From positions 226,770 to 290,769 of the forward strand of contig CAMDMC010000001.1 of NCBI GenBank assembly GCA_945901825.1: 64,000 nucleotides of DNA, written 5' to 3'. Within the stretch, counting starts at the first letter, position 1, and the number at the start of each line of letters is the position of its first letter. The DNA comes from Bordetella parapertussis. GTDB lineage: Bacteria > Pseudomonadota > Gammaproteobacteria > Burkholderiales > Burkholderiaceae_A. The translations under genes were made by a program, and so were the position numbers. The notes beneath the pieces were generated by a model. The model worked only from the letters and a program-made list of their open reading frames with translations, was not told the DNA's origin and made no database searches. This document shows, one piece after another, positions 10,241 through 18,409 of this stretch.

Positions 10241-11526
10241 TGAAGGGGCTAAAACTTAGCGCGCCTGTCTTGGCCATTGACGCCTCCGAGTCGGCGAGCC
10301 TTACGCTTGCCCTGCCTGATCGACCTTGGCAAGGGGTGTCAATCGATGTGGGCAAGGGTCGAGCCTCTGAACTTCTGGACGCATTGAATGCGGTTTTGCA
10401 TGCTGAAGGTCTTCAGGCGAAGGATATTGGTTCCCTGGTTCTTTGTTCCGGACCGGGTTCATTTACTGGGCTGCGTATTGCGGCTGGCCTGGTTCAAGGT
10501 CTTGCCCGTGGACTGCAGCGCAGTGTTGCTGTTGTCTCAGCCTTCGAGGCCTATGCCCTTGCATGGCTTCTAGGGTCTTCGCGCCAGGCCTGGGTTGAAC
10601 CGCCGCATGACCAGCCCGGTGGGGATGAGTCGAGGCAATGGGCAGGCCAGTCCGTGCACCGCTCGTCGGTGGACGTTTTATTGAATGCCCGACTCGGAGA
10701 GTTCTACAAGGCCCAGCTGCGATTCAACCCGCAGTTTTTTCAATACGAGTTTGTGGAGCCGCCTTTTATTGTTCAACAAGAGTTGCTCGGCGACGAGCAG
10801 TCTTTGGCTACTGAGGAGGCCGTTAATACTTCCCGTTCTACGCAACTTTTTGAGCCTTGCATTCGAGACTATTGGCTGCCCTTCGGTCTAAATGAAACAG
10901 CAGCTCAGCCGTCCTCACTTCAGACGCTTTCCTATTGGTCCTTGGCAGCGGCCGCCCTCTCGCACGACCCATCGCGCTTTGGACCGGTCGTGCATGCACA
11001 GCCGCTTTATGTGCGCGAGAAGGTTGCCCTGACTCGTGAAGAGCGTCTTAAGGGCCCCACCATGGGCTTGCAGACCCTTAGTCCAGCAGACCTTGCCTCC
11101 GTGATGGTCATTGAGAATCAGTCTTATGAGGTACCCTGGACTTCGGGTAATTTCCGCGATGCCTTTGCCTCGGGCTATGAGCTGCTTAAGCTTGTCGACC
11201 AAGGGGTCATGGTTGGCTATTTGGTTTGCATGCGTGTGCTCGACGAATGCCACCTTTTAAATTTCACCATTGCTCCTGCACGCCAACGACGTGGGGCAGG
11301 GCAGTTTATGCTTGACCAATTGGTTAAGAAACTTTTTGCTGAGAAGGTGGGTGTCGTGATGCTTGAGGTTCGGCCATCAAACCAGGCCGCCATTCGACTT
11401 TATGAGCGCAACGGGTTTCAAAGGGTGGGACTGCGCAAAGACTACTACCCAACACGCCATGGTGAGGCGGTACGTGAGGACGCCGTTTTGATGAACCGCA
11501 GTCTATTAAGTGGGAGTGCGTCGTAA
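10240..11526 (+). CDS. TsaB-RimI fusion protein
   Basis: A 428-aa chain. Residues about 1-270 are TsaB-like (non-catalytic partner of TsaD in making N6-threonylcarbamoyladenosine at A37 of ANN-decoding tRNAs): LAIDASESASLTLAL and SGPGSFTGLRIAAGLVQGLA are the TsaB signatures. From about residue 278 it is a GNAT acetyltransferase of RimI type (N-terminal acetylation of ribosomal protein S18): the acetyl-CoA loop is APARQRRGAG and the end is EVRPSNQAAIRLYERNGF. Nothing between the domains suggests a start codon for a separate rimI, and the frame is continuous. It overlaps ispDF by 1 nt (TAATG) and is followed 4 bp later by a small gene. Confidence 0.92.
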   Translation: MKGLKLSAPVLAIDASESASLTLALPDRPWQGVSIDVGKGRASELLDALNAVLHAEGLQAKDIGSLVLCSGPGSFTGLRIAAGLVQGLARGLQRSVAVVSAFEAYALAWLLGSSRQAWVEPPHDQPGGDESRQWAGQSVHRSSVDVLLNARLGEFYKAQLRFNPQFFQYEFVEPPFIVQQELLGDEQSLATEEAVNTSRSTQLFEPCIRDYWLPFGLNETAAQPSSLQTLSYWSLAAAALSHDPSRFGPVVHAQPLYVREKVALTREERLKGPTMGLQTLSPADLASVMVIENQSYEVPWTSGNFRDAFASGYELLKLVDQGVMVGYLVCMRVLDECHLLNFTIAPARQRRGAGQFMLDQLVKKLFAEKVGVVMLEVRPSNQAAIRLYERNGFQRVGLRKDYYPTRHGEAVREDAVLMNRSLLSGSAS

Positions 11527-11530
11527 AAGC

Positions 11531-12082
11531 ATGAGGGTTTATGGATACGCGGCCGAGATACTTGGCCTTTCACCTTATTGGCAGCGACGTCCTCGGCTGC
11601 AAAAGCTGATGGTCGTGTATGAGGCATTCGCAGCAGACGGGCAAGTGGTCGCGGTACCCGGGGCGGGCTTGTTGTCAACGTCTTGGGCTGCGGTTCACAG
11701 CTACTTTAGTCAATACCTTCAAGCCCGTGGCCGGCGCCAGAGCGCTCTGGGGCCTTTATTTTTCACCCTGGAGATTTGCGCGGCTAAAAACAATGAGGTC
11801 TTTGAGGCCCGTCTTCGAGAAGGCCTTACAGACCCAAGTCTTATCGCTCTTCTTCTGGTCTGCTCCTCCGCAAGCAAGACAGGCCCGCTTGAGCAGGTGT
11901 TTGAACCGGCAAACCCCGCGCTCGTTGTTGACCGAATTGCCTGCGACGACCCAGCTAATCCAGTTGCTGCCGCAACGCGCAGGCAGGTTTACTTAAGTCT
12001 GCTTAACAGCCTGCCTGCAAGCGCAGGTCCAAGCCAGGAAAACAGTAACTTGCCTTTGCCTCATTCAGGCGTACCTGTATGA
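11531..12082 (+). CDS. Small protein of uncertain function; possible DNA polymerase III psi (HolD)-like
   Basis: 183 aa from ATG 11531 (an alternative in-frame start at 11510 overlaps rimI). No catalytic motif, signal peptide or membrane segment is visible. The N-terminal pattern ILGLSPYWQRRP resembles the E. coli psi subunit segment LGITQWSLRRP, and the C-terminal DDPANPVAAATRRQVY resembles the psi ending with LRANPTARAALW. In E. coli holD lies directly next to rimI, which matches the position here. Many Burkholderiales instead carry a family-4 uracil-DNA glycosylase at this spot; none of its Fe-S cysteine or active-site motifs are present. It overlaps alr by 4 nt (ATGA). The gene looks real; the HolD identity is inference at about one in three. 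Confidence 0.72.
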   Translation: MRVYGYAAEILGLSPYWQRRPRLQKLMVVYEAFAADGQVVAVPGAGLLSTSWAAVHSYFSQYLQARGRRQSALGPLFFTLEICAAKNNEVFEARLREGLTDPSLIALLLVCSSASKTGPLEQVFEPANPALVVDRIACDDPANPVAAATRRQVYLSLLNSLPASAGPSQENSNLPLPHSGVPV

Positions 12083-13278
12083 GTTCCTTGTCTGATCGAG
12101 CCCAGCGCCCCATCCTGCTTGAGGTGAGCACCGCAAGGATGCAGGCGAACCTTAAGGCGCTTCGTCGAATGCAGCCCAGTCAGAGCATCTGGGCGGTTGT
12201 TAAGGCCAGAGGCTATGGGCATGGCCTAGATGCCGTGGTGCAAGGCTTTGAGGATGCTGATGGCCTTGCGTTACTTGAGCTCGAGGAACTTTTGCAGGTG
12301 CGCAGTCTTGGCTGGCGCAAGCCGGTGCTTCTTCTTGAGGGGCTCTTTGCCGAGGCAGGCCTTCAAGAGGCCGCGGAGTTTCAGGCCGATATTGTTGTTC
12401 ATTGCAAGGACCAGCTTCAGTGGCTTCTTTCAAACTCTAAAAATGCACAGGGCTTTCAGCGGGCCTCAGGCCGTGTATGGATCAAGCTCAATACCGGCAT
12501 GAACCGGCTTGGTTTTAATGCCTGTTCATCGTCCGCCTCAAATGCAGTGGAGACCATGGTCAACGACCTTGCAAAGTTAAGGAGCCTTCTAGGCTCGGGT
12601 CGGCTTGGGTTCATGATGCACTTTGCGCAGGCCGAGTCGCGCTCCGAAAGCTACCAGTCCCTTTCCCTCTTTCAAAAGGCCCTGACCTTGCTGGACCATA
12701 GGCCTGAGCTCGAGCCCATCAGTCTTGCGAACTCTGCTGCAATTCTCTCGCAGCCGCTTGCCTGTTCAGGCTGGCTGCGCCCTGGCATTCTGTTGTACGG
12801 CTCAAGCCCTTTTCAGTGGCAGGTGTCTTCTGGCGACTCTCAGCAGAACTGGCCTTCCGTTCCTAAGGACATTCAACTCGCCTCCAGGTTAACCACACGC
12901 CTTTTGTCCATTCAAGAGCTCACTGTTGGCGATCGTGTTGGCTACGGTCTTCGATACCAGGCAACAAGGCCGATGCGTATTGGTGTTGCAGCCATCGGTT
13001 ATGCCGATGGCTATCCACGAACCGCGCCCGACGGAACGCCCATGGTGATTCATGGCAGGCGTTGCCCCATTGTTGGACAGGTATCCATGGACCTCATTAC
13101 GCTTGATCTCTCGCAGCAGCCCGAGGCAGCCGTAGGCAGCCTGGTGGAGGTCTGGAGCGATAACCTTGGCGTTGACGAGCTTGCGGCAGGCCTTGGCACC
13201 CTGGGCTACGAGCTGCTCACCTGTCTAACCCCGCGGGTTTCCCGCAGACTTGTTGACGGCTTAAGCGTCGCGCCCTAA
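12079..13278 (+). CDS. alr: Alanine racemase
   Basis: Interconverts L- and D-alanine for peptidoglycan, a PLP enzyme of fold type III in the cytoplasm. Of 399 aa, the PLP-lysine region is WAVVKARGYGHG (family usual: VVKANAYGHG), the substrate loop is KLNTGMNRLGF, the catalytic tyrosine lies in DRVGYGLRYQA and the C-terminal motif GQVSMDLITLDLS is present. The start is fixed by the ATGA overlap with the preceding gene. The ANA-to-ARG change next to the lysine is unusual but the lysine and YGHG are kept, so activity is expected. It is followed by radA 4 bp downstream. Confidence 0.95.
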   Translation: MSSLSDRAQRPILLEVSTARMQANLKALRRMQPSQSIWAVVKARGYGHGLDAVVQGFEDADGLALLELEELLQVRSLGWRKPVLLLEGLFAEAGLQEAAEFQADIVVHCKDQLQWLLSNSKNAQGFQRASGRVWIKLNTGMNRLGFNACSSSASNAVETMVNDLAKLRSLLGSGRLGFMMHFAQAESRSESYQSLSLFQKALTLLDHRPELEPISLANSAAILSQPLACSGWLRPGILLYGSSPFQWQVSSGDSQQNWPSVPKDIQLASRLTTRLLSIQELTVGDRVGYGLRYQATRPMRIGVAAIGYADGYPRTAPDGTPMVIHGRRCPIVGQVSMDLITLDLSQQPEAAVGSLVEVWSDNLGVDELAAGLGTLGYELLTCLTPRVSRRLVDGLSVAP

Positions 13279-13282
13279 GCCA

Positions 13283-14713
13283 ATGGCAAAAGACCGACTA
13301 AGTTTTGTCTGTGAGGCCTGCGGGCAAGGCTATAGCAAGTGGCAAGGGCAGTGCACCGAATGCAGTGCATGGAATACCCTGGCGCCGGGCCAGCGGCACG
13401 ACTTAACAGAGGCCCCAACAGCGGCTGCAGGTGCGCGCGCCGGACGTATGGCAAGCCTGGCGCCTGCCTCTAGCCTACAGGCCTTGTCCGACATTGCCTT
13501 TGAGGACATGCAACGACAGCCGACGGGCATTGACGAGTTTGATCGTGTTCTGGGGGGGGGTCTTGTTCCTGGCGCAGTGGTTCTGCTGGGAGGTGACCCG
13601 GGCATTGGAAAGTCAACGCTCTTGCTGCAGGCCATGGCCTCTATTCTTAAGGTCTCCGCGCAACAGTCTGTGCTTTATGTTTCGGGCGAGGAGTCTGCAG
13701 GCCAGCTTGCAATGCGCGCGCGGCGGCTTGGGTTTGACGGTCCCGAAAGCCAACAGCTTAAGGTTCTCTCGGAGACCTCGCTTGAAAAGGTCTTGCAGGC
13801 CATTGAACTGGCACAGCCCAATGTACTGGTTGCTGACTCCATTCAGACGCTCTACACCGAAATGGCCTCGGGCGCGCCAGGTTCGGTCTCTCAGGTTCGC
13901 GAGGTGGGCTATCAGTTGACACAGTGGGCAAAGCGCACTGGGAACGCTGTTTTCATTGTCGGTCATGTCACCAAGGAGGGTGCCCTTGCGGGACCGCGCC
14001 TACTGGAGCACATGGTCGACACTGTGCTTTATTTCGAGGGGGATGCGCAGGCCAGCTTTCGGGTTGTTCGTGCCGTCAAGAACCGTTTCGGTACGGTGAA
14101 CGAGCTCGGTGTCTTTGCCATGACCGAGCGCGGCCTCAAGGCCGTAACCAACCCTTCGGCCATGTTTTTGTCGGAGGCCCAGCTTTCGGGGGCGGATACG
14201 GGCAGAGTGCATGAGCCTGTTTCGGGCACCTGCGTCACCGTCTCCCTAGAAGGCAGTCGCCCCTTGCTTGTGGAACTTCAGGCGCTTGTCGATGACAGCC
14301 AGGTCCCCAACCCAAGGCGGCTGGCTGTTGGCTTTGACGGTCAGAGGCTTGCCATGCTGCTGGCCATTCTTCATCGCCATGCTGGCATTGCCTGTTTTGA
14401 TCAGGATGTCTTTGTGAATGCCGTGGGCGGCGTTCGCATTCAAGAGACGGCGGCCGACCTGGCTATTTTGGTTGCCGTGGTGTCGTCCCTGCGTAACCGG
14501 CCTTTTGCCAAGGGCTGCGTGGTCTTTGGAGAGGTTGGTCTTACCGGTGAGGTAAGGCCTGCAGCCCGCGGGCTCGATCGTCTTAAGGAGGTGGCAAGGC
14601 TTGGGTTTAACCGTGCCATTGTGCCGGCTGCCAATGCTCCGAAAACAGGTATCAAGGGCATCGAAATCATTGGTGTAAGGCGGCTCTCCGAGGCGCTTGC
14701 CCATATAAGCTAG
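13283..14713 (+). CDS. radA: DNA repair protein RadA
   Basis: A RecA-like hexameric helicase that helps branch migration in recombinational repair. Of 476 aa: an N-terminal C4 zinc finger (CEACGQGYSKWQGQCTEC), Walker A GGDPGIGKST near residue 110, the RadA-specific KNRFG motif near residue 270, and a Lon-protease-like C-terminal domain without the catalytic pair. The codons for LGGG just before the ATPase core contain a run of nine G (13552-13560), a possible slippage site. It converges on hpnE with 65 bp between stops. Confidence 0.96.
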   Translation: MAKDRLSFVCEACGQGYSKWQGQCTECSAWNTLAPGQRHDLTEAPTAAAGARAGRMASLAPASSLQALSDIAFEDMQRQPTGIDEFDRVLGGGLVPGAVVLLGGDPGIGKSTLLLQAMASILKVSAQQSVLYVSGEESAGQLAMRARRLGFDGPESQQLKVLSETSLEKVLQAIELAQPNVLVADSIQTLYTEMASGAPGSVSQVREVGYQLTQWAKRTGNAVFIVGHVTKEGALAGPRLLEHMVDTVLYFEGDAQASFRVVRAVKNRFGTVNELGVFAMTERGLKAVTNPSAMFLSEAQLSGADTGRVHEPVSGTCVTVSLEGSRPLLVELQALVDDSQVPNPRRLAVGFDGQRLAMLLAILHRHAGIACFDQDVFVNAVGGVRIQETAADLAILVAVVSSLRNRPFAKGCVVFGEVGLTGEVRPAARGLDRLKEVARLGFNRAIVPAANAPKTGIKGIEIIGVRRLSEALAHIS

Positions 14714-14727
14714 GCGCGCAGCAGCAG

Positions 14728-14744
14728 CCGTCTCTTAGAGATGG
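14728..14744. terminator. Possible stem-loop between convergent radA and hpnE
   Basis: CCGTCTC (14728-14734) pairs fully with GAGATGG (14738-14744), one G-U pair, around a TTA loop. There is no U-tract on either strand, so an intrinsic terminator is doubtful; the position between two stop codons suggests transcript 3'-end protection or factor-dependent termination. The palindrome GTTACGTAAC follows at 14752-14761. Confidence 0.35.
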
Positions 14745-14778
14745 ACGCAGGGTTACGTAACTGTGTTTGAGAACCACG

Positions 14779-16263
14779 TTATACAAGGCCCAGGTGTTGA
14801 TGAACGCGTCTTGCGCTCGCCTGGCCCGAGCGAACCGCTGCCTCAATGCAGGCAGGATAGCCATAGGTAAGGTCATCGGCTGCACGGTAAAGCCCAGAAA
14901 CCCCTGTAAGCGAGGCATCGTCCAAGTCGGTCGGTGCATAGCCCGCCGCATCAGTGAAGGTAGCCGTACAGGCCCAGGTGGCTCGTGGGTCATCGGTGAA
15001 CCGGTAGGGTAGGGCCTTTAAATTGTCGATGCCCAGTGGTCTGAGGTAGTGCTCTGCCGCCCGCCAGAGTGAATCAGCAACCACCGATCGATCGTCCTGC
15101 GAGCAAAGCCCACTTGCCACCATTGAGACCACCTGTGAGCCATTTTCAGAGGGGCTACGGGCAAGGCCAACATGGGTTCGGTCACCGAGCCCGGGCAGGC
15201 TGCAAAGCCACTGGGTGGCGGGTCCAAGCAAGGCGGCCTGGGCTTGATTTAAATGAATGTAGAGCGTCATGACACCACGCCAGTCCAGTGACCGTGCGCG
15301 CCCAATGGCAGGGGTCTCTTGCAGGCCGCTTTGACGCCAGAGCCGATCTGCTTCGTAGGCGGGCGTTGCCAGCACCACCGCGTCAAAGGTCTGGTCCTTC
15401 AGGCCAAAGGTGAGCGACTTGTCTTGGCTGGAAGGATGCACCTGCAGCTGCCATCTGCTTGGGCCAGAGCTAGAACCAGGGCTTGCGGGGGTACTGGGCC
15501 TAAGGGCTGCGATACGACAACGAGAAACGACCCTGGTCTGTCTGGTCTCGAGCCATCGCAAAAGAGGCTCAATGGCATTCTGGCTAAGGTCTGCCTTGGG
15601 GTGCCAACAGTTGGTTGAGCCTGCTGGGCCCGTGAGGCTGTCCTTGATGACCCGCAGGCAGATCGAGGCACTTGCCTGCCTCCAGTCGGTGTTTAGGGCG
15701 CCCTCAATAAGAGGCCGCCAGAACTGCAGGCGCACCCTCTCGGGCATGGCAAGCTGGCTTAGCCAGTGAAATACCGTGCCCGTGGCCTGCCAGTTCGACT
15801 GAATGGCATGACGCAGCAGGTTGGCAAGCGACAGCCTGCTAAGAAGGCTCCAGGGCTGCGCAAGTCTTCGGTCGGTAAGAGGGGGAAAGCTCTGACCCAA
15901 GAAACGCCAGGGCCAGGCCTGCGGCGGGATACGCAGAAGCGCATAGCCTGTGGCTTGGTCGGGCGTGTAAGCGGCCCAGTGCAAGGCGGAGTCTGACCAT
16001 GCCTGGTCAAGCGGAACGCCAACAGTCCGAAGAAGCTTCCAGGTCTGGCTGTAGGCCCCGATAAGAAGATGCTGGCCATTGTCGATGGGGGTTTCACCCA
16101 GCGATGTCTCCCAGCGAATGCCGCGGGCCCTTCCACCCGCATGCGGGCTTGCCTCAAAGAGCCATATTTCAGCGGGCTCACGGGCCTGCTGGCAGGCTTC
16201 GGTTAAACCATGTGCGCAGGCAAGACCCGCCCATCCGCCTCCAATAATGGCCACTCTTTTCAT
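14779..16263 (-). CDS. hpnE: Hydroxysqualene dehydroxylase HpnE
   Basis: A FAD-dependent amine-oxidase-fold enzyme that reduces hydroxysqualene to squalene, the last of the HpnC-D-E steps. 494 aa from ATG 16263. The dinucleotide-binding motif VAIIGGGWAGLACAHGL is at the very N-terminus, followed by the SPHAGGRARG motif, and the C-terminal FAD segment ends near GLYRAADDLTYGYPACIEAAVRS in spirit (read at about 14,860-14,930). An upstream in-frame ATG would add 25 residues unlike the family, so it was not used. The gene is 32 bp downstream of hpnD and is the last gene of the set. Confidence 0.92.
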   Translation of the reverse strand: MKRVAIIGGGWAGLACAHGLTEACQQAREPAEIWLFEASPHAGGRARGIRWETSLGETPIDNGQHLLIGAYSQTWKLLRTVGVPLDQAWSDSALHWAAYTPDQATGYALLRIPPQAWPWRFLGQSFPPLTDRRLAQPWSLLSRLSLANLLRHAIQSNWQATGTVFHWLSQLAMPERVRLQFWRPLIEGALNTDWRQASASICLRVIKDSLTGPAGSTNCWHPKADLSQNAIEPLLRWLETRQTRVVSRCRIAALRPSTPASPGSSSGPSRWQLQVHPSSQDKSLTFGLKDQTFDAVVLATPAYEADRLWRQSGLQETPAIGRARSLDWRGVMTLYIHLNQAQAALLGPATQWLCSLPGLGDRTHVGLARSPSENGSQVVSMVASGLCSQDDRSVVADSLWRAAEHYLRPLGIDNLKALPYRFTDDPRATWACTATFTDAAGYAPTDLDDASLTGVSGLYRAADDLTYGYPACIEAAVRSGQASARRVHQHLGLV

Positions 16264-16295
16264 TGCGCGAGGGACCAGGGCATTCTGCGAGGCAC

Positions 16296-17162
16296 CTAGC
16301 GCGGCATACGGCCAAGCGCAGCCAAGAGAGCAACCCAAAGCTTGCGCAAGGGGCCAAGTCGTACGCGTTGATTCAACACGTCGTAGTCAAGGCTAGCAAT
16401 ACTGCGAAGGAGATCGCGATAGATTGCGGTCATGACAAGCCCGGGTCGTTGGGCCCGTCGTTCTTGGGTGGGTAAGCTTGCAAGCGCCCGGTCGTAGGCC
16501 TGTTCGGCGAGCTGATGAAGCTCGCCAAGCACGCGGCGCAGCTCTGGGCTGTCTTCCAGGTTGAGAATGGAACCGGGCTTAGCCCCTTGGGCTTCAAGCA
16601 TGCTGGTTGGAAGGTAGATTCGCGCACGTCGGGCATCTTCGCCGATGTCACGCAGGATGTTGGTGTACTGAAAGGCAAGTCCAAGCTCGCTTGCATAAAC
16701 GAGGGTCTGGTCGGAGCAGACCCCAAAAATACGCACCGAGAGCCGCCCCACCGCACCCGCAACCCGATCGCAATAAAGGTTCAGCTCATCAAGGCTTTGA
16801 AAGGCGGTGTGAGGAAGATCCATGCCAACGCCATCCAAGACAGCCTCGAAGTCGACCAGGGGAAGGGCGTAGGTTTTAATTGGGCCCTTAAGGGCAAGGC
16901 TTATGGGGTGTTGCGCGGTGGAAGGGTCTTTCGGGGTGCCAACTTCTGCAAAAAGTCGATGGATTTCCTCACGCCACCAGGCCAGCTTGACCCGGGCCAG
17001 GGCAGGGTCTGCGATTTCATCGGCAATGTCGTCCACTTCACGGCAAAAGGCATACAAGGCTTCCATGGCCTGCCTGCGAGCCGGAGGTAAAAGTCGGAAC
17101 GACAAGGTGAAGCTTGAGCCCGCCTTGGCCGTAATCTGGCGACAGAAGGCTTCGGGAGTCAT
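16296..17162 (-). CDS. hpnD: Presqualene diphosphate synthase HpnD
   Basis: Joins two farnesyl diphosphates to presqualene diphosphate. 288 aa of the trans-isoprenyl (squalene/phytoene synthase) fold. The first Asp-rich motif is CREVDDIADE, the second NILRDIGEDARRARIYLP, both intact. ATG 17162 is chosen because it gives an ATGA overlap with hpnC; the nine-residue upstream extension is unlike the family. Second gene of hpnC-hpnD-hpnE, supporting a dedicated squalene operon. It could be mistaken for phytoene synthase, but the neighbours settle the assignment. Confidence 0.93.
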   Translation of the reverse strand: MTPEAFCRQITAKAGSSFTLSFRLLPPARRQAMEALYAFCREVDDIADEIADPALARVKLAWWREEIHRLFAEVGTPKDPSTAQHPISLALKGPIKTYALPLVDFEAVLDGVGMDLPHTAFQSLDELNLYCDRVAGAVGRLSVRIFGVCSDQTLVYASELGLAFQYTNILRDIGEDARRARIYLPTSMLEAQGAKPGSILNLEDSPELRRVLGELHQLAEQAYDRALASLPTQERRAQRPGLVMTAIYRDLLRSIASLDYDVLNQRVRLGPLRKLWVALLAALGRMPR

Positions 17163-18205
17163 CGATCGTCGGGCTGCGTAAGGCGCCAAAAGTGGACAGG
17201 AAGCCTATTCATAAGGCTTAAAAAAAGCCAGGCGCGTGAGAGGCGAATGGATCGACGCCAGGCCATGCCAGGGTTTCGCAGCAGGCGCTTGGCAATGGTC
17301 TGGCCGCCCTCGAGAATCAGGGTAATTTCAAGCGCAAGCCGAAGCCCGTGAGGGCGAACGTTTTTGTAGAGGTGCCTGGGAAGATTCTCGCCACGGGCAA
17401 GCTGATTACTTCCACGAATAACAAGGGATCGGGCAATGGCCAACCGTTCTTCCGAAGAAAGCGCCTCCACGCCAAGCAGTTCGCCCCTGCGTTGCCCGGC
17501 CCCAGTGGCGTTGCACTCAGACGTCCAGGTCAGTGCGGCGGGCCAGTCTGATTTTGGCAGCGTTGGCCGGTGTCGCCCCATGTCCTGATGAAGGTCTTGT
17601 CCAAAATTAACAAGCTGAAGACCCGCACAGATGCTGTCACTTGCGAAGAACATCTGGTCACGCATGCCGCTGTCGACCTGCCTGGGAGCGGGGTCCTCAG
17701 GCGAGGAGTGAAGGCCAAATAATCCAAGAAGAATGCGGCCCACAGGAATGGCCGAGTACTGGCAGTAGGTCAAAACGTCAGGCCAGGTCTCAAAGGGCTC
17801 AAACTGAGCATCGTAGTCAAAGGCTTTGAGCAGCTGCAGTCCCCAGTCGGCATTCAAGCCATGGGCCGAAAGCTGAGTCCTGGCCTGCCTGCCTATGGCT
17901 TCAAATTCCAAAATCGCCTCATCTGACCAGCCTTTCTGGTCTGGCTCGCGGGGTAAGCCTTCTTGGTTAGGGGCCTGATCCTGAGAATCGCTAAGGCCTC
18001 GGCGCAGGGCGGCAAGGCCTGCAAGTCGTTGGTTGATCGTGAGGTCCCCTTCATCTGCCAGGTCATCGCCCGTGCGGGCTAGCCGGTAGATCGAAACCAC
18101 CGCCGGGCGCACAGCCGCGGGCAGGAGCCAGGAGGCCACTGGAAAGTTTTCGTAATGCCCCCCCGCATGGAAGGCCTTGACAAGACCTTGGTCGAGTTGG
18201 CGCAT
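17159..18205 (-). CDS. hpnC: Hydroxysqualene synthase HpnC
   Basis: Converts presqualene diphosphate to hydroxysqualene. 348 aa, the same fold as HpnD. The N-terminal HYENFPVASWLLP is typical of HpnC; the first Asp motif is RTGDDLADEG and the second VNFGQDLHQDMGRHRPTLP. First gene of the minus-strand squalene operon, overlapping hpnD by 4 nt. It is divergent from tRNA-Leu with about 90 bp between them. No squalene-hopene cyclase is present in the window, so the final product (hopanoid or squalene itself) is not shown here. Confidence 0.92.
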   Translation of the reverse strand: MRQLDQGLVKAFHAGGHYENFPVASWLLPAAVRPAVVSIYRLARTGDDLADEGDLTINQRLAGLAALRRGLSDSQDQAPNQEGLPREPDQKGWSDEAILEFEAIGRQARTQLSAHGLNADWGLQLLKAFDYDAQFEPFETWPDVLTYCQYSAIPVGRILLGLFGLHSSPEDPAPRQVDSGMRDQMFFASDSICAGLQLVNFGQDLHQDMGRHRPTLPKSDWPAALTWTSECNATGAGQRRGELLGVEALSSEERLAIARSLVIRGSNQLARGENLPRHLYKNVRPHGLRLALEITLILEGGQTIAKRLLRNPGMAWRRSIRLSRAWLFLSLMNRLPVHFWRLTQPDDR

Positions 18206-18274
18206 GGGCCTAATTGTAGACGCGGCTTCTGCCTATTCCAGGTCATCGGGTCTGGGTTGAGGCCTTGTCTTAAG

Positions 18275-18280
18275 TACAAT
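18275..18280 (+). promoter_or_regulatory. Probable -10 element of tRNA-Leu (and tig)
   Basis: TACAAT lies 16 bp upstream of the mature tRNA 5' end, a normal distance for a tRNA promoter. No clear -35 hexamer sits 16-18 bp upstream, and a GC-rich discriminator (GGACGAGG) follows. Prediction only. Confidence 0.4.
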
Positions 18281-18296
18281 GGACGAGGTTTAAAGC

Positions 18297-18381
18297 GCGA
18301 AGGTGGCGAAATTGGTAGACGCACCAGGTTTAGGTCCTGACGCCGCAAGGTGTGCGGGTTCGAGTCCCGCCCTTCGCACCA
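18297..18381 (+). tRNA. tRNA-Leu (anticodon UAG)
   Basis: The acceptor arms GCGAAGG/CCTTCGC pair perfectly and the 3' ACCA is encoded. The TAG anticodon is at 18331-18333 in a TTTAGGT loop. The long variable arm of a class II tRNA is present, as is the GGTTCGAGTCC T-arm. The top pair of the anticodon stem is a C-A mismatch. It decodes CUN leucine codons. It is followed by tig after 28 bp and is probably on the same transcript. Confidence 0.97.
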
Positions 18382-18409
18382 TCTAATTACGAACAGATTG
18401 GCTGTACTT

